From: DATARH01 sp050246595
GTDB lineage: Bacteria > Pseudomonadota > Alphaproteobacteria > ATCC43930 > CGMCC-115725
Length of the DNA stretch: 64,000 bases
Reading direction: 5' to 3'
Assembly: GCA_050246595.1 (NCBI GenBank)
Contig: JBFWVT010000014.1
Coordinates: 1-64,000, forward strand
Below, in pieces: positions 27,161-36,317 of the stretch. The notes under the pieces were generated by a model. That model worked only from the letters and a program-made list of their open reading frames with translations. It was not told the DNA's origin and ran no database searches. The stretch's first letter is position 1, and the number at the start of each line of letters is the position of its first letter. The position numbers and the translations under genes were made by a program.

Positions 27161-28749
27161 GACTGTCCGTGATTGCTGTGCCAACGGGCAGAGATTATGC
27201 CGGGCCGTGTTGCAAGGCGACGATTCTCGATCGAGGCAAGCGCGGCCGGCAGGGTGTCGATCAGATCCTCGGCGACGAGACCGGTCCCGAACCGGCGCGC
27301 GGCTTCGGCGTGCAGCCACACCGCGGCGGCGGCGGCCTCGAACGCCGGCATATCCTGCGCCAGCAGGCCGAGAACGATACCGGCGAGTACATCGCCCGAA
27401 CCGGCCGTGGCGAGTTGCGGCGGCGCCCGCTCGTTGATCGCCGCGCGACCGTCGGGGGCGGCGATCACGGTGTCGTTGCCCTTGAGCAGCACCACCGCGC
27501 CGCTCTTGCGCGCCGCCTGTCGGGCGCGCGCCAGCTTGCCGTGCGAGGCTCCGGTCATGCGGCCGAACAGGCGGGCAAACTCGCCCCCGTGCGGAGTCAT
27601 CACGCAATCCGATCGGTCCGATTGAGATTGAATCGCGGCGAACAGCGCTCGTTTCTCGTCGGCGAACACGGTCAGCGCATCGGCATCGAGAACCGCGCGT
27701 TTTCCCGCCGCCAGCGCCGCCAGCGCCTTGTTGCGCGTCTCGGGTCCGAGACCGGCGCCCGGTCCGATCAGCGTTGCGTTGCGCCTCGGGTCGGCCAGCA
27801 GTTCCCGGAATTCCTCGATCCCGGAAGCGAGTTGCACGATGACCGCGGTGAGCGCCCCGGCATAGATCGGAAACGCCGGCTCCGGCGCCGCGACCGTAAC
27901 CAGACCGGCGCCGGCCCGCGCCGCGGCGCGCGCGGCTAGCCGCGCGGCGCCGGTCATTTCTGCGCCTCCGGCTATCAGCGCATGCCCGCGCGTGTATTTG
28001 TGGCTCTCGGGGCCGGGCCGCGGAAGCAATCCCGACCACCAATCCGGATGATTGGCGACAACCTGCGGCGCCAACACGTCCAGTACGGCGGCCGGGATGC
28101 CGATCGGAGCGAGCACGGTCTCGCCGCATAATTCCCGTCCCGGCAATAATAGGTGCCCGGGCTTGCGGCGGAAAAACGTCACGGTCACCGCCGCGCGCGG
28201 TGCAACGCCGCGAATTTCGCCGCTGGCGCCGTCGACCCCGCTCGGCACGTCAACCGCGACGACCGGCAGGCCCGGATCGAGCGCCGCGATCACGTCACGC
28301 GGGCCTCCCTCCACCGGGCGCGTCAGTCCCGCGCCGAACATCGCATCGATAATAAGGCCGGCACCGTTCAAGACAGCCGCCGTAAGCGGTTCGACCGGGC
28401 CGTTCCACCGACCCGCCGCGATCGCGGCGTCGCCGCGCAGAGCCTGCCGGTCGCCGAGCAGCGCGACGCGCACCGGCCAACCGCGTTCAGCCAGCAGCCG
28501 CGCCGCGACAAATCCATCCCCGCCATTATTGCCCGGCCCGCAAAGGACCGTGGCCGGCCGCCGCGCCCAGCGCCGCGATACAGCATCGGCGACAGCGCGA
28601 CCGGCGTTCTCCATCAGGACGCTGCCGGGCACCCCGCCGGCGATCGTCAGCCGGTCGGCCTCGCCCATCTCGGCCGGCGGCAACAGCGCATGCCGCCGCC
28701 ATGCGTCGCTTGTATTTTCAGGTGATCGCACCAACTCCATCACCTGCAA
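27157..28749 (-). CDS. nnr: Bifunctional NAD(P)H-hydrate epimerase / ADP-dependent dehydratase
   Basis: This repairs damaged NAD(P)HX. The 530-residue fusion has an N-terminal YjeF epimerase domain (CGPGNNGGDGFVAARLLAERG near residue 62) and a C-terminal ribokinase-fold dehydratase with GPGAGLGPETR, VMTPHGGEFARLF and ATAGSGDVLAGIVLGLL, which contains the catalytic Asp. Domain order and length match the E. coli enzyme. It is the first gene of a two-gene unit with malonyl-CoA decarboxylase. Confidence 0.94.
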   Translation of the reverse strand: MQVMELVRSPENTSDAWRRHALLPPAEMGEADRLTIAGGVPGSVLMENAGRAVADAVSRRWARRPATVLCGPGNNGGDGFVAARLLAERGWPVRVALLGDRQALRGDAAIAAGRWNGPVEPLTAAVLNGAGLIIDAMFGAGLTRPVEGGPRDVIAALDPGLPVVAVDVPSGVDGASGEIRGVAPRAAVTVTFFRRKPGHLLLPGRELCGETVLAPIGIPAAVLDVLAPQVVANHPDWWSGLLPRPGPESHKYTRGHALIAGGAEMTGAARLAARAAARAGAGLVTVAAPEPAFPIYAGALTAVIVQLASGIEEFRELLADPRRNATLIGPGAGLGPETRNKALAALAAGKRAVLDADALTVFADEKRALFAAIQSQSDRSDCVMTPHGGEFARLFGRMTGASHGKLARARQAARKSGAVVLLKGNDTVIAAPDGRAAINERAPPQLATAGSGDVLAGIVLGLLAQDMPAFEAAAAAVWLHAEAARRFGTGLVAEDLIDTLPAALASIENRRLATRPGIISARWHSNHGQS

Positions 28750-28800
28750 AGGTGGGAAGCAATACGACCGGGAAAAGGACCGCCAACCGGCGGGGCAAAC

Positions 28801-28829
28801 TTGACGCTGTCGTGTCGATCCGCTACGTC
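28801..28829 (+). promoter_or_regulatory. Promoter of tRNA-His
   Basis: TTGACG at 28801-28806 and TACGTC at 28824-28829 are spaced 17 bp, with the tRNA beginning ten bases later. The -35 is near consensus and the -10 is weaker. Confidence 0.55.
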
Positions 28830-28838
28830 ACACGCGAT

Positions 28839-28916
28839 GGCGGGTGTAGCTCAGTCGGTTAGAGCGCCAGATTGTGGATCTGGATGTCGTGGGTTCGAAT
28901 CCCATCACTCGCCCCA
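28839..28916 (+). tRNA. tRNA-His (anticodon GUG) with encoded G-1
   Basis: The acceptor is GCGGGTG (28840-28846) with CACTCGC (28906-28912). The anticodon stem CCAGA/TCTGG has loop TTGTGGA (anticodon GTG). A G at 28839 can pair with C73 at 28913, and CCA is encoded at 28914-28916. G-1 and C73 are the standard identity elements for histidyl-tRNA synthetase. The accessory region starts right after this gene. Confidence 0.97.
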
Positions 28917-29611
28917 ACAATCCCAAGCACCCGGCGACTACAGAGGTGCAGTGATACCGCCCCGTTCGACCCTCTGCTCCAGGGTTCGGGCAACGCCTCG
29001 GCCGGCCGGGTACATCGCACTGGTTCCTCGCGACGGTCAGGGCAGGGGCAGTCAGAAACTCGCCGCCAGCAGCGGATAGCGCATCGGCAGGTCCGGACAG
29101 CGCACCGCGGACGAGTCTCGCCGCTAAGCGGCCGCACGACCGGGGGATCGCGTGATGCTGAAACGCCTATGGCAATGCCGGCATGCAACGTGCCTGGACG
29201 ATTATCGAGTCGACAATTGGATACTCGAAATCAGGATTTTCGCTCGGCGGGGTAGGGAAGCACAAATATCTCGATAATACGCCTGCCTGCCGCATTTCTA
29301 CTCCGGAGCAGGACCGATTCGTGCACCCGTCGTTCTTCAACGGCAGAAAGCCGCTGCTCGATGGCTCCGGCGCTTCCGCGACGGGACGCTGGCGCGCGGT
29401 CGAGACTGCAACTGCGACAACGCTGCGCGGCATCGCTCTTCCGATGCGGCTAGACTTCCGGCGAGGCGTTGACAATGCTCGGCCCGACCGCGAGCTTGCA
29501 AAAACGTGGGTAAGGGAGTTTTTCTGACGCTGGAGATGATCCGGGCGGACAATCGGTCGGAGTAACGATCGCGTTGCGCATCGTCGAGAGGCTGTTCTGG
29601 AGGCAGAGTAT
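28917..29611. other. Boundary stretch between tRNA-His and the glycosyltransferase genes
   Basis: No gene is firmly supported in these 695 bp. A forward frame at 29183-29527 (114 codons) has no recognisable domain and an irregular composition, so I leave it uncalled. GC falls noticeably toward the 3' side, consistent with the edge of acquired DNA. I looked for a second copy of the tRNA-His 3' end as an attachment site and did not find one in the window. Confidence 0.4.
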
Positions 29612-31831
29612 ATGGAGGCGATCCCGAACCCGATCAATAAATTCAATGTATTGGTAGTAACACCCACCCCGTCGCACGCGCCGATCCGCGGCAACCGAAA
29701 GAGAATCCTGGCACTGTCGAACCGCCTCCGCGAAATGGGAGGGAAGATATACTTTGTATATTTTCCCCGCGAGTGGGGAATGAAGATAAATGACGATGAA
29801 ATGCGGGCTATGAAATCCCATTGGGACGAGGTATTCCTTGTCCCGCCATCGGGACCGGTCATAGGCTCGACCACCGAGGAGCATTACCGCATAGATGATT
29901 GGTGGGACGACAACATAGGCCGGACATGCAACTGGCTCTCCTGGGGCGTTTATTTTGACATCGTTATTGTAAATTATGCATTCTTCAGCAAATGTTTCGA
30001 GTATCTTAACAGAAATCTCCTGCGTGTACTGGATACTCACGATGTTCTTGCGGGCCGGAAGGAGATGCTGATTGCTAATGATTTACCGGTCGATTTCTTT
30101 TACACGACAAAACAGGAGGAGAAAATCGCGCTGGAGAGGGCCTCGGTTGTCCTGGCGATAAAGCCGTCCGAGGCCGCGCATTTTCGGGCGTTGGCCGCGA
30201 CACCGGTGATCGAACTCGGCCATTTCGAAAATTTTGTCGCACCGATCTCGACTGGCGGGATTTCGGCCGGTCCGATAACGTTCGGCTATCTCGCAAGCGA
30301 GAATCCGATCAATCAAGAGAATCTTCGCCGGTTCCTATCCGCATTCGCGCCGGTTCTGGAAGCGAACCCGTCGGATGTTCGTTTCCGAATCGCTGGGCTT
30401 ATCTCAGACTATGCCGCGTCTCTTGCTCAGACTCGACTGCCGAATGTCGAAATTCTGGGCCGCATCGAGCACGTCGAACAGTTTTACTCGAACCTTTGTG
30501 ACGTCGTCGTGTCACCGTTTGATTTTGGAACTGGGCTCAAGATCAAAACAGTTGAAGCCTTGAGTTTCGGCAAACCAATCATCGGAACGGCACACGCGTT
30601 CGAGGGGATTTCCACCGAAGAACCGATGCACCTTTATCCCAATGTCCGAGATATGGTTGAGGGCTGTATTGCAACCGTCAAATCGCCGGAACAGACAATC
30701 AAGGTGCTCACGGCATCGACCGAAGCGATCCGACATGAACTCCGGACCAGGTTCGACAACGCTGTTACCCGCATCGTGCGGGCGGCAGGCTATCGTCGGT
30801 TTGTCCTCGTCGCGGAGCCGGGTTTCTGGCACGAGCAGACAGCCTATCAGCGCCGCACCGCCGCGCTCATCAGGCAATTGCGGGAGCACGCACACCTCCA
30901 CATCGTCTGTGCCGCGCCGGCCCGGCCGGACTGGCGAAACCAGCTTGTCGAATGGCAATGGGGCATTTCGTTCCATTTGAATGTCAACGGCGCCGATCAG
31001 GACGCGTTCGTAGAGGAAATGGTCACACTTCTTGAGCCGAGCATCTGTATTTTCGAAACTCCGAGCCGTGTGGCCCTGCGGGTTGGCTGTGACGAATTGT
31101 ATCTTGATTTTACGGCGTTGAGCGCGGCCGGTTGGAGGTCCACGCTGCGTGGAGAGAACATTCCTTTCGCCACCGCCCCGCGCATTCTCCATACCTCGGA
31201 TGCCGTCCGCGCGACGGCGCTGGACATACCTGCCCTGGGGGCGGCCGCGACCGCTTCTCTGCCGATGGTCGACGCTGATATCTGCGCCAGGACAGGCGCG
31301 TCGCTCGCGATCGTGTGCGACGACCCGATCGGATGGGCGCCGCTGGTGCGCGCCATGACTCACGAACTTGTCCCATTCTCCAAATGGGACGGAAGAGGCG
31401 ATGTGTTTGTTCCATCCTTGAACCCAGCATCGGCAGCAATTGACGACATTCCATCTTATTCGCTCCATATCCGAGAAGCGTTTCCGAAAATCACGCACCG
31501 AATCCGCGCATGCGTGCATCTCGGTTCGGACCGGCTGCTTGCGACCGACCTCAAGGCAGGGCTTTTGAACCAGGGTGTTCCCATCCTCAGGCTCGCATCG
31601 GGTCCGATCGCCAACGAACCGTATGAGGTGACGTGCTCCTCGGCAGCCGAATTGCGGCAGCACCTGCGATTCATCTTCGCGTCTGATACAATTGCGGCAC
31701 GGTATGCGGCCGCCTCCTGCGAATGGGCTCGGGCCGAGCAATCACTTTACGGTCTGCAAACCTGGGCCTGGCAGCTCGGTTGGCGCCTCGCCAGGAGCGT
31801 GGATGGTTTCCTCCGGACCGAGGCCGCATGA
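29612..31831 (+). CDS. Large protein with GT4-type glycosyltransferase domain plus a second GT-B-like half
   Basis: The first ~380 residues form a GT-B enzyme: N-terminal FNVLVVTPTPSHAPIRGNRK, RVLDTHDV, and a C-terminal donor domain (FRIAGLISDYA, VEILGRIEHVEQFY, then VSPFDFGTGLKIKTVEALS). Such enzymes move a sugar from a nucleotide donor to an acceptor in surface glycan synthesis. The second half (from about residue 390, RRFVLVAEPGFWHEQTAYQRR) looks like another, degenerate GT-B N-half without a clear donor motif. The first 500 bp are much poorer in GC than the rest of the window. The stop overlaps the next start (ATGA). Confidence 0.78.
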   Translation: MEAIPNPINKFNVLVVTPTPSHAPIRGNRKRILALSNRLREMGGKIYFVYFPREWGMKINDDEMRAMKSHWDEVFLVPPSGPVIGSTTEEHYRIDDWWDDNIGRTCNWLSWGVYFDIVIVNYAFFSKCFEYLNRNLLRVLDTHDVLAGRKEMLIANDLPVDFFYTTKQEEKIALERASVVLAIKPSEAAHFRALAATPVIELGHFENFVAPISTGGISAGPITFGYLASENPINQENLRRFLSAFAPVLEANPSDVRFRIAGLISDYAASLAQTRLPNVEILGRIEHVEQFYSNLCDVVVSPFDFGTGLKIKTVEALSFGKPIIGTAHAFEGISTEEPMHLYPNVRDMVEGCIATVKSPEQTIKVLTASTEAIRHELRTRFDNAVTRIVRAAGYRRFVLVAEPGFWHEQTAYQRRTAALIRQLREHAHLHIVCAAPARPDWRNQLVEWQWGISFHLNVNGADQDAFVEEMVTLLEPSICIFETPSRVALRVGCDELYLDFTALSAAGWRSTLRGENIPFATAPRILHTSDAVRATALDIPALGAAATASLPMVDADICARTGASLAIVCDDPIGWAPLVRAMTHELVPFSKWDGRGDVFVPSLNPASAAIDDIPSYSLHIREAFPKITHRIRACVHLGSDRLLATDLKAGLLNQGVPILRLASGPIANEPYEVTCSSAAELRQHLRFIFASDTIAARYAAASCEWARAEQSLYGLQTWAWQLGWRLARSVDGFLRTEAA

Positions 31832-33042
31832 CCATCTCAGCGGCGGACAGCCCAAACGCGACAGCGCCGCGCGTCTTCCTATTTTCCTGCGCGGAACGGT
31901 TTGGCGGGGCGGAGGTCTACCTTGCCGGCCTGGCGCTGGAGTTGGCGCGGCGCGGGAGCGATGTCGCTCTGGTCTGCGGCACCTTGCTTGTCGAACCAAT
32001 GCGCCATCGGCTCGGCGGTGCAGCGATCACGATCCTCTCCGAGGATGCGGTCGTGTGGGATTGGACAAAAGATGCGACCTCCAATATCCGTCGCCAGGCG
32101 GCGTTCCTCGACTCCTTTCGCAGCCGGCACGACCCTTTCATTTCATTCATCAATCTCAACTGGCTCAATGTCGCCGCGGGCCTGCTTCAGGCGCTTGCCG
32201 ACGAGCCGCACCGTGCCGTGATCCACGTCCATCTCTGCCCGCACTCACTAAATCTGAGCGAGGTCGAGCGGATAATTCTGTCCGATTCGGTATACCACGC
32301 CACGTGGAGCGTCGTGTCGGCAGACAATCGTCGCTTCATCGCGAGAAGCCTCGGGCTTGATCCCGACGAGGCGGTCTCGCGTATCGATGTAATTTACAAC
32401 GGTGCCGCCAATGTCGAGGGCGATCCCGGTGAGCGCAACGACACGGCTCGCAGGACAGCGCGCAGGCGGGTCAGATTGCCGGACGAGCGCTCTATTGTGC
32501 TGAGTATCGGTCGCCATGATACCCAGAAGGGTTTTGAAGAGGCATTGACGGTGATGCAGCGCCTTCAGCCGCTGCTGCCTGCTCTGCTCTACGTCTGGGT
32601 CGGCGGCGGCACGCTGTTCGATCGGCACCGGCAGATGGTCGTCGATACCGGCCTTGAGGCGACCGTGTGGCTTTTTGCGGAACGTCCGGACATCGCCGAT
32701 TTCTACCGTGCGGCCGATCTCTATTACATGCCGACAAAGTACGAGGGCTTCGCGCTGGCAATGCTTGAAGCAGCTTTCTATGGTCTGCCGATCGTGATGA
32801 ACGACATCAGCAGTGCCCGGGAATTCGTTCCCGAGGGTCTTGATGAATGCCTCGTGCCGCCTCTCCGCACTTGGCAGCATGTCTGGCGCCTTCACGATCT
32901 CCTCAGCGGGCCGGTGGAGCGGCGGGTGGAGATCGGGGCCGCCTTGCAGCGACGCGGGCAGCGGTTTACCAGGTCCGGAATGTATGGGATAATGTGCGAT
33001 CGGGTCCAAAAATTGGTTGTTTCTGACCGTGCCAGACACTGA
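31828..33042 (+). CDS. Glycosyltransferase family 4
   Basis: This 404-residue GT-B enzyme has an N-terminal acceptor domain (RVFLFSCAERFGGAEVYLAGLA, the GG-E loop of GT4 enzymes). Its donor domain contains IVLSIGRHDTQKGFEEAL, VWVGGGT and KYEGFALAMLEAAFYGLP, the E-x7-E motif that contacts the nucleotide sugar. It probably extends a cell-surface polysaccharide or glycoconjugate. ATG 31828 overlaps the previous stop by four bases, so the two transferases are coupled. Donor and acceptor cannot be told from sequence. Confidence 0.87.
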   Translation: MTISAADSPNATAPRVFLFSCAERFGGAEVYLAGLALELARRGSDVALVCGTLLVEPMRHRLGGAAITILSEDAVVWDWTKDATSNIRRQAAFLDSFRSRHDPFISFINLNWLNVAAGLLQALADEPHRAVIHVHLCPHSLNLSEVERIILSDSVYHATWSVVSADNRRFIARSLGLDPDEAVSRIDVIYNGAANVEGDPGERNDTARRTARRRVRLPDERSIVLSIGRHDTQKGFEEALTVMQRLQPLLPALLYVWVGGGTLFDRHRQMVVDTGLEATVWLFAERPDIADFYRAADLYYMPTKYEGFALAMLEAAFYGLPIVMNDISSAREFVPEGLDECLVPPLRTWQHVWRLHDLLSGPVERRVEIGAALQRRGQRFTRSGMYGIMCDRVQKLVVSDRARH

Positions 33043-34456
33043 AAAGCGCATTGTGGAACTTCGTCGCCTGTTCAACGAGATATTGGAGGAAAATCGGCAG
33101 ATTCTTCGCCGGAAGTGGGACGAGGTAACAGGTGGCGAGACAAATGTCAGGGCGTTGCATTCGGCCTTGAACCTCCTTATCGACGAAATCGGGTATCTCA
33201 AGACCGAGCAAACATTCGATCGTATCGCAGGAGGCACGAACGGCGCCCTGGCCGTACCGCCGTATCTCGGAACGATTCTTGCAAGATCGCAACGGACGCC
33301 ATACGCCGCGCCGCGAGCGGCCGAGATCAACCTGAGCGGCTTTTTTCACGGTGCGAATTGGCACCAGGTGGAGTGGGACGAAGGCCGCGGTTCGGGGTTC
33401 CGGTGGAGCGACGGCGCGACCGGCTGGATTGAAATAAGGGTCGATCGTCAGCGATCGCTGAGCCTGGAATTCGAATGCGTAAGCATCATCGGCACGGCCA
33501 GCTACGATGATATCTGCATCGTCGTCGATGACGACGAACTGGAAACGCGCCAACGCCCGAGTTCATTGAGCGGTCAAACAGTCTTTTCAGCTTCCCTGCC
33601 GACATCGATCGAGCGGTCCGGGTGCCTGCACCGGTTTGGGCTGCGGTGCCGCTTTCCGTCGCGGCCGATCGATTACGACCCCAACTCCGCCGATGACCGC
33701 ATGCTCGGTGCCGCCGTCTCCTTTTTCCGGTTCTATCCCGTCGGTTCGCAACCGGACGAGGCGACCGCAACGGAGCGGGGGCTCATATCGAAGCTGCCGC
33801 TCTCCCAATCCATCGCCTCGGAAGCAGGCTCGGTTGGAACCGGGGAACGGATATTGTATGCCGCGCCGCGAGCGGCCGAGATCAACCTGAGCGGCTTTTT
33901 TCACGGTGCGGATTGGCACCAGGTGGAGTGGGATAGGCGCAGCGGTTCGGGGTTCCGGTGGAGCGACGGCGCGACCGGCTGGATTGAAATAAGGGTCGAT
34001 CGTCAGCGATCGCTGAGCCTGGAATTCGAATGCGTAAGCATCATCGGCACGGCCAGCTACGATGATATCTGCATCGTCGTCGATGACGACGAACTGGAAA
34101 CGCGCCAACGCCCGAGTTCATTGAGCGGTCAAACAGTCTTTTCAGCTTCCCTGCCGACATCGATCGAGCGGTCCGGGTGCCTGCACCGGTTTGGGCTGCG
34201 GTGCCGCTTTCCGTCGCGGCCGATCGATTACGACCCCAACTCCGCCGATGACCGCATGCTCGGTGCCGCCGTCTCCTTTTTCCGGTTCTATCCCGTCGGT
34301 TCGCAACCGGACGAGGCGACCGCAACGGAGCGGGGGCTCATATCGAAGCTGCCGCTCTCCCAATCCATCGCCTCGGAAGCAGGCTCGGTTGGAACCGGGA
34401 ATACCGAGACGCTTCAGCAGAAAGCTACGGCATCGGCGCCTGACGCTCCCCTTTGA
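33017..34456 (+). CDS. Unknown protein with two nearly identical 181-residue modules
   Basis: I do not recognise this 479-residue protein. The first ~90 residues are helical and charged (EKRIVELRRLFNEILEENRQ), possibly coiled coil. Two nearly identical modules follow, each with AAPRAAEINLSGFFHGA, SGFRWSDGATGWIEIRV, DDICIVVDDDELE and AVSFFRFYPVG. The alternation of short hydrophobic strands suggests a beta-sandwich, perhaps carbohydrate-binding, which would fit the preceding glycosyltransferases; this is inference. The start is unclear: TTG 33017 or GTG 33029, both inside the upstream gene, with no strong ribosome site. The C-terminus ends just before the IS remnants and may be shortened. Confidence 0.65.
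   Translation: MFLTVPDTEKRIVELRRLFNEILEENRQILRRKWDEVTGGETNVRALHSALNLLIDEIGYLKTEQTFDRIAGGTNGALAVPPYLGTILARSQRTPYAAPRAAEINLSGFFHGANWHQVEWDEGRGSGFRWSDGATGWIEIRVDRQRSLSLEFECVSIIGTASYDDICIVVDDDELETRQRPSSLSGQTVFSASLPTSIERSGCLHRFGLRCRFPSRPIDYDPNSADDRMLGAAVSFFRFYPVGSQPDEATATERGLISKLPLSQSIASEAGSVGTGERILYAAPRAAEINLSGFFHGADWHQVEWDRRSGSGFRWSDGATGWIEIRVDRQRSLSLEFECVSIIGTASYDDICIVVDDDELETRQRPSSLSGQTVFSASLPTSIERSGCLHRFGLRCRFPSRPIDYDPNSADDRMLGAAVSFFRFYPVGSQPDEATATERGLISKLPLSQSIASEAGSVGTGNTETLQQKATASAPDAPL
33302..34399 (+). repeat. Near-identical tandem duplication, 555-bp period
   Basis: Bases 33302-33844 and 33857-34399 (543 bp each) differ at only about ten positions. Most of these cluster around 33376-33390 versus 33931-33945, plus single changes such as A33355/G33910. 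A 12-bp spacer keeps the frame (555 = 3 x 185). This level of DNA identity, including silent sites, means a recent duplication or ongoing gene conversion. Confidence 0.97.
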
Positions 34457-34559
34457 AGCGAAAGCGGAGGGCTATCCTTGTCTTGCGGGGTCTGCGGGCG
34501 GGCGGATGATCCTGCCTGGTTCAGCGAGGCGGGGGGCTGGTTTGCCAAGGAATTTGCCC

Positions 34560-34811
34560 ATTGAGGGGCACAGTTTCGACCGGGTCGAGGGGCTGACGGG
34601 AGCGCCGCGGCGGCGGCGCTGGAGTGCGGCGGAGAAGGCGGCGCTTGTCGCGGAGAGCTTGCACCTGGGGCGGTAGCGAGCCCGGCAGCGTTGCGCCGCG
34701 GGCGGCATCGCAATCCGCTTTGCCCGCGGCCGCGGGCGTTGCGATCCGGCGCGTTCGCCGATCGCGGCGGCGCCCTGCCGGATTTTGTGCCGACCGCGGC
34801 GACTGACCGTG
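34560..34811 (+). pseudogene. Remnant of IS66-family tnpA
   Basis: Forward translation gives RVEGLTGAPRRRRWSAAEKA then LVAESLHLG, which matches the N-terminal helix-turn-helix region of IS66 TnpA proteins. A stop follows at 34674-34676. After a frame change the similarity continues weakly (SGAFADRGGALPDFVP). Start and tail are missing, so this is a dead fragment. The rest of IS66 (tnpB, tnpC) is absent. Confidence 0.6.
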
Positions 34812-34889
34812 GCGCGGCAGCGCCTGCCGGCGCTCCGTACACCAACCGTATACAGCAACGCGCCGGGCCGCGGCGGCGAGCCCGCGATC

Positions 34890-35063
34890 GCGTCGCTCCG
34901 GGGCGATACCGGCGTGCTGCCGATCCAGGCCTCCTGGATCATGCTGACCAGCGCCTTCTCAGCGATTTGCGCGGCTCCAGGAAGGGCGGAAAATACGAGC
35001 CCTGGCGCAGCTTGGGGATGCGCAAGCTGAGGGACCCGAGCCGGGTGTCAAAATTCCACCTTA
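34890..35063 (-). pseudogene. Remnant of IS256-family transposase
   Basis: Minus-strand translation gives NFDTRLGSLSLRIPKLRQGS and then YFPPFLEPRK, the conserved segment of IS256/mutator transposases. One base later in register the text continues AEKALVSMIQEAWIG, the next part of the same protein. A one-base frameshift therefore breaks it, and nothing of the catalytic DDE domain remains. It abuts the truncated IS3 orfB. Confidence 0.75.
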
Positions 35064-35084
35064 CCGCGCCCGTCCGATGACCAC

Positions 35085-35652
35085 CTCCTGCCCGCCCCGA
35101 AATTCCACCACCACGGACGCTATCGCGCACGCCCTGGCGGGTCGGCTCCAGCGCTTCGAAGCGCATCGCCCGAGCAGCAGCATGGATGCCGACGCATTCG
35201 GCCGAGCGGTGGTCGACGGCGACGAACACGGCGGCCTGCCCCTGGCCGGTCCGGGTCGCGGTCAGGTCGGTGCCCCACATCTCGTCCACCTGATCGGGGA
35301 TGATGGTGCCGTCGTGGGTGCGCAGCGCGCCGACGCGCGAGGGCGCGAGCAGGCCATGCTCGCGCATCAGCCGCAAGACGCGGCGCTTGGAGGTGCGCAC
35401 CCCGGCCAGGCGCAATCGGGCCCGGACTTTGCGGTGACCCTCGCCGTGGAACGGGCTGCCCGAGAGGACGGCCCGGATCGCCTCGACCAGCGCCGCGTCC
35501 AGCATCGGCCCCGGAGGACCCCGCCGGCGCGCCGCGTTGGCCGACGCCGGGGAGCGGCGGCGGTAGACCGTGGCTCGCGAGGTGCGCCAGACCCGGCATA
35601 CGCGGGCCAGCCCGTAAGGGGTGCCGCCGCTGGGCGAAGCGGTCCGGCTCAT
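35085..35652 (-). pseudogene. IS3-family transposase orfB, 3'-truncated
   Basis: The N-terminal half of an IS3-type OrfB is clear: GTPYGLARVCRVWRTSRATV, SPFHGEGHRKVRARL, RVLRLMREHGLLAPSR, DEMWGTDLTATRTG (first catalytic Asp), then VDHRSAECVG. Homology stops after EALEPTRQGVRDS, before the second Asp and the Glu of the DDE triad, and the frame runs into the IS256 fragment. It cannot be an active transposase. It overlaps orfA by four bases (ATGA). Confidence 0.85.
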
Positions 35653-36011
35653 CGCCTCGACCTCGGCCGAGCCAAAGGGCGGGGATCACGCGTCTCCAGC
35701 GCTGCGATCTTGGCTTCCAGCAGCTCGCGTTCGAGCAGCATCTCGCCCAAGCGGGCCTTCAGCCGCGCGCTCTCCAGCGCCGCGCCGTCGCTGGGCCGGG
35801 TGGTCAAGTTCGCCTCGCCGGCGGCAAGAAAAGCCTTGCGCCAGCCCGAGAGCGTCGCCGCCGTCACCCCCAGCGAGCGCGATACCAGCTCCAGGTCCTC
35901 GCCCCGAAGCAGACGCAACACCGCCTCGCGCTTGCGTTGGCGCGACATCCGCCCGCCTCGGCCGAGGCCTATCGCATCCCTCTCCGCCGTCGTCTCTGTT
36001 GTCATGCTCAT
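35649..36011 (-). mobile_element. IS3-family transposase orfA
   Basis: This 120-residue protein has an N-terminal helix-turn-helix (KREAVLRLLRGEDLELVSRS, VTAATLSGWRKAFLAAGE) and a leucine-rich helical tail (ARLKARLGEMLLERELLEAK). That is the standard OrfA that binds IS ends and dimerises. The frame looks intact, but its OrfB partner is truncated, so the element is inactive. Start chosen at the MSMTTE Met; nearby Mets are possible. Confidence 0.85.
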
Positions 36012-36059
36012 CACCCCTGTCCGCGGATACCGTCCGCATACGGGGTGTCTCATTCAACT

Positions 36060-36299
36060 GTGGGCGGGGGACCTGCTTTATCGCAATCGACCGCAATACC
36101 GATCCGGTGGCGCAGAAATCAATCCTTGGCTCGCGCTGTACGGTGACCGGAACCAGTGACGGCGGCGCCCGCTCGCATACCGCCGACCGGCAGGAATACA
36201 GCACCCATCTGCTCGGCCATTGGGTGCGCGAGCAGCAGGCCATGACCCTGGAGGAAGCGGTAATGGTCGGGCCAATCCCGGCCATCACCGAGCGGTACG
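36060..36299 (+). pseudogene. C-terminal scrap of an amidohydrolase (N-acyl-amino-acid deacylase type)
   Basis: Forward translation includes GTSDGGARSHTADRQEYSTH followed by LLGHWVREQQAMTLEEAV. This matches the region after the last barrel strand of amidohydrolase-3 family deacylases (SDGGAH ... LxxWVR ... MTLEEAV). No upstream domain or start remains; IS3 sequence precedes it and a recombinase fragment follows on the other strand. It is the residue of a gene destroyed by insertions. Confidence 0.6.
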
Positions 36300-36317
36300 G
36301 TCGCCGTTGTTCGGTCC

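Noticed and set aside
27161..28129. Upstream extension of the malonyl-CoA decarboxylase frame to 802 codons
   Set aside because: The added sequence is Arg/Gly-rich and antisense in register to the strongly conserved NAD(P)HX repair gene; the real start is the ATGA overlap at 27160.
29183..29527. Forward frame of 114 codons after tRNA-His
   Set aside because: No recognisable sequence and uneven composition; could be real but not supportable.
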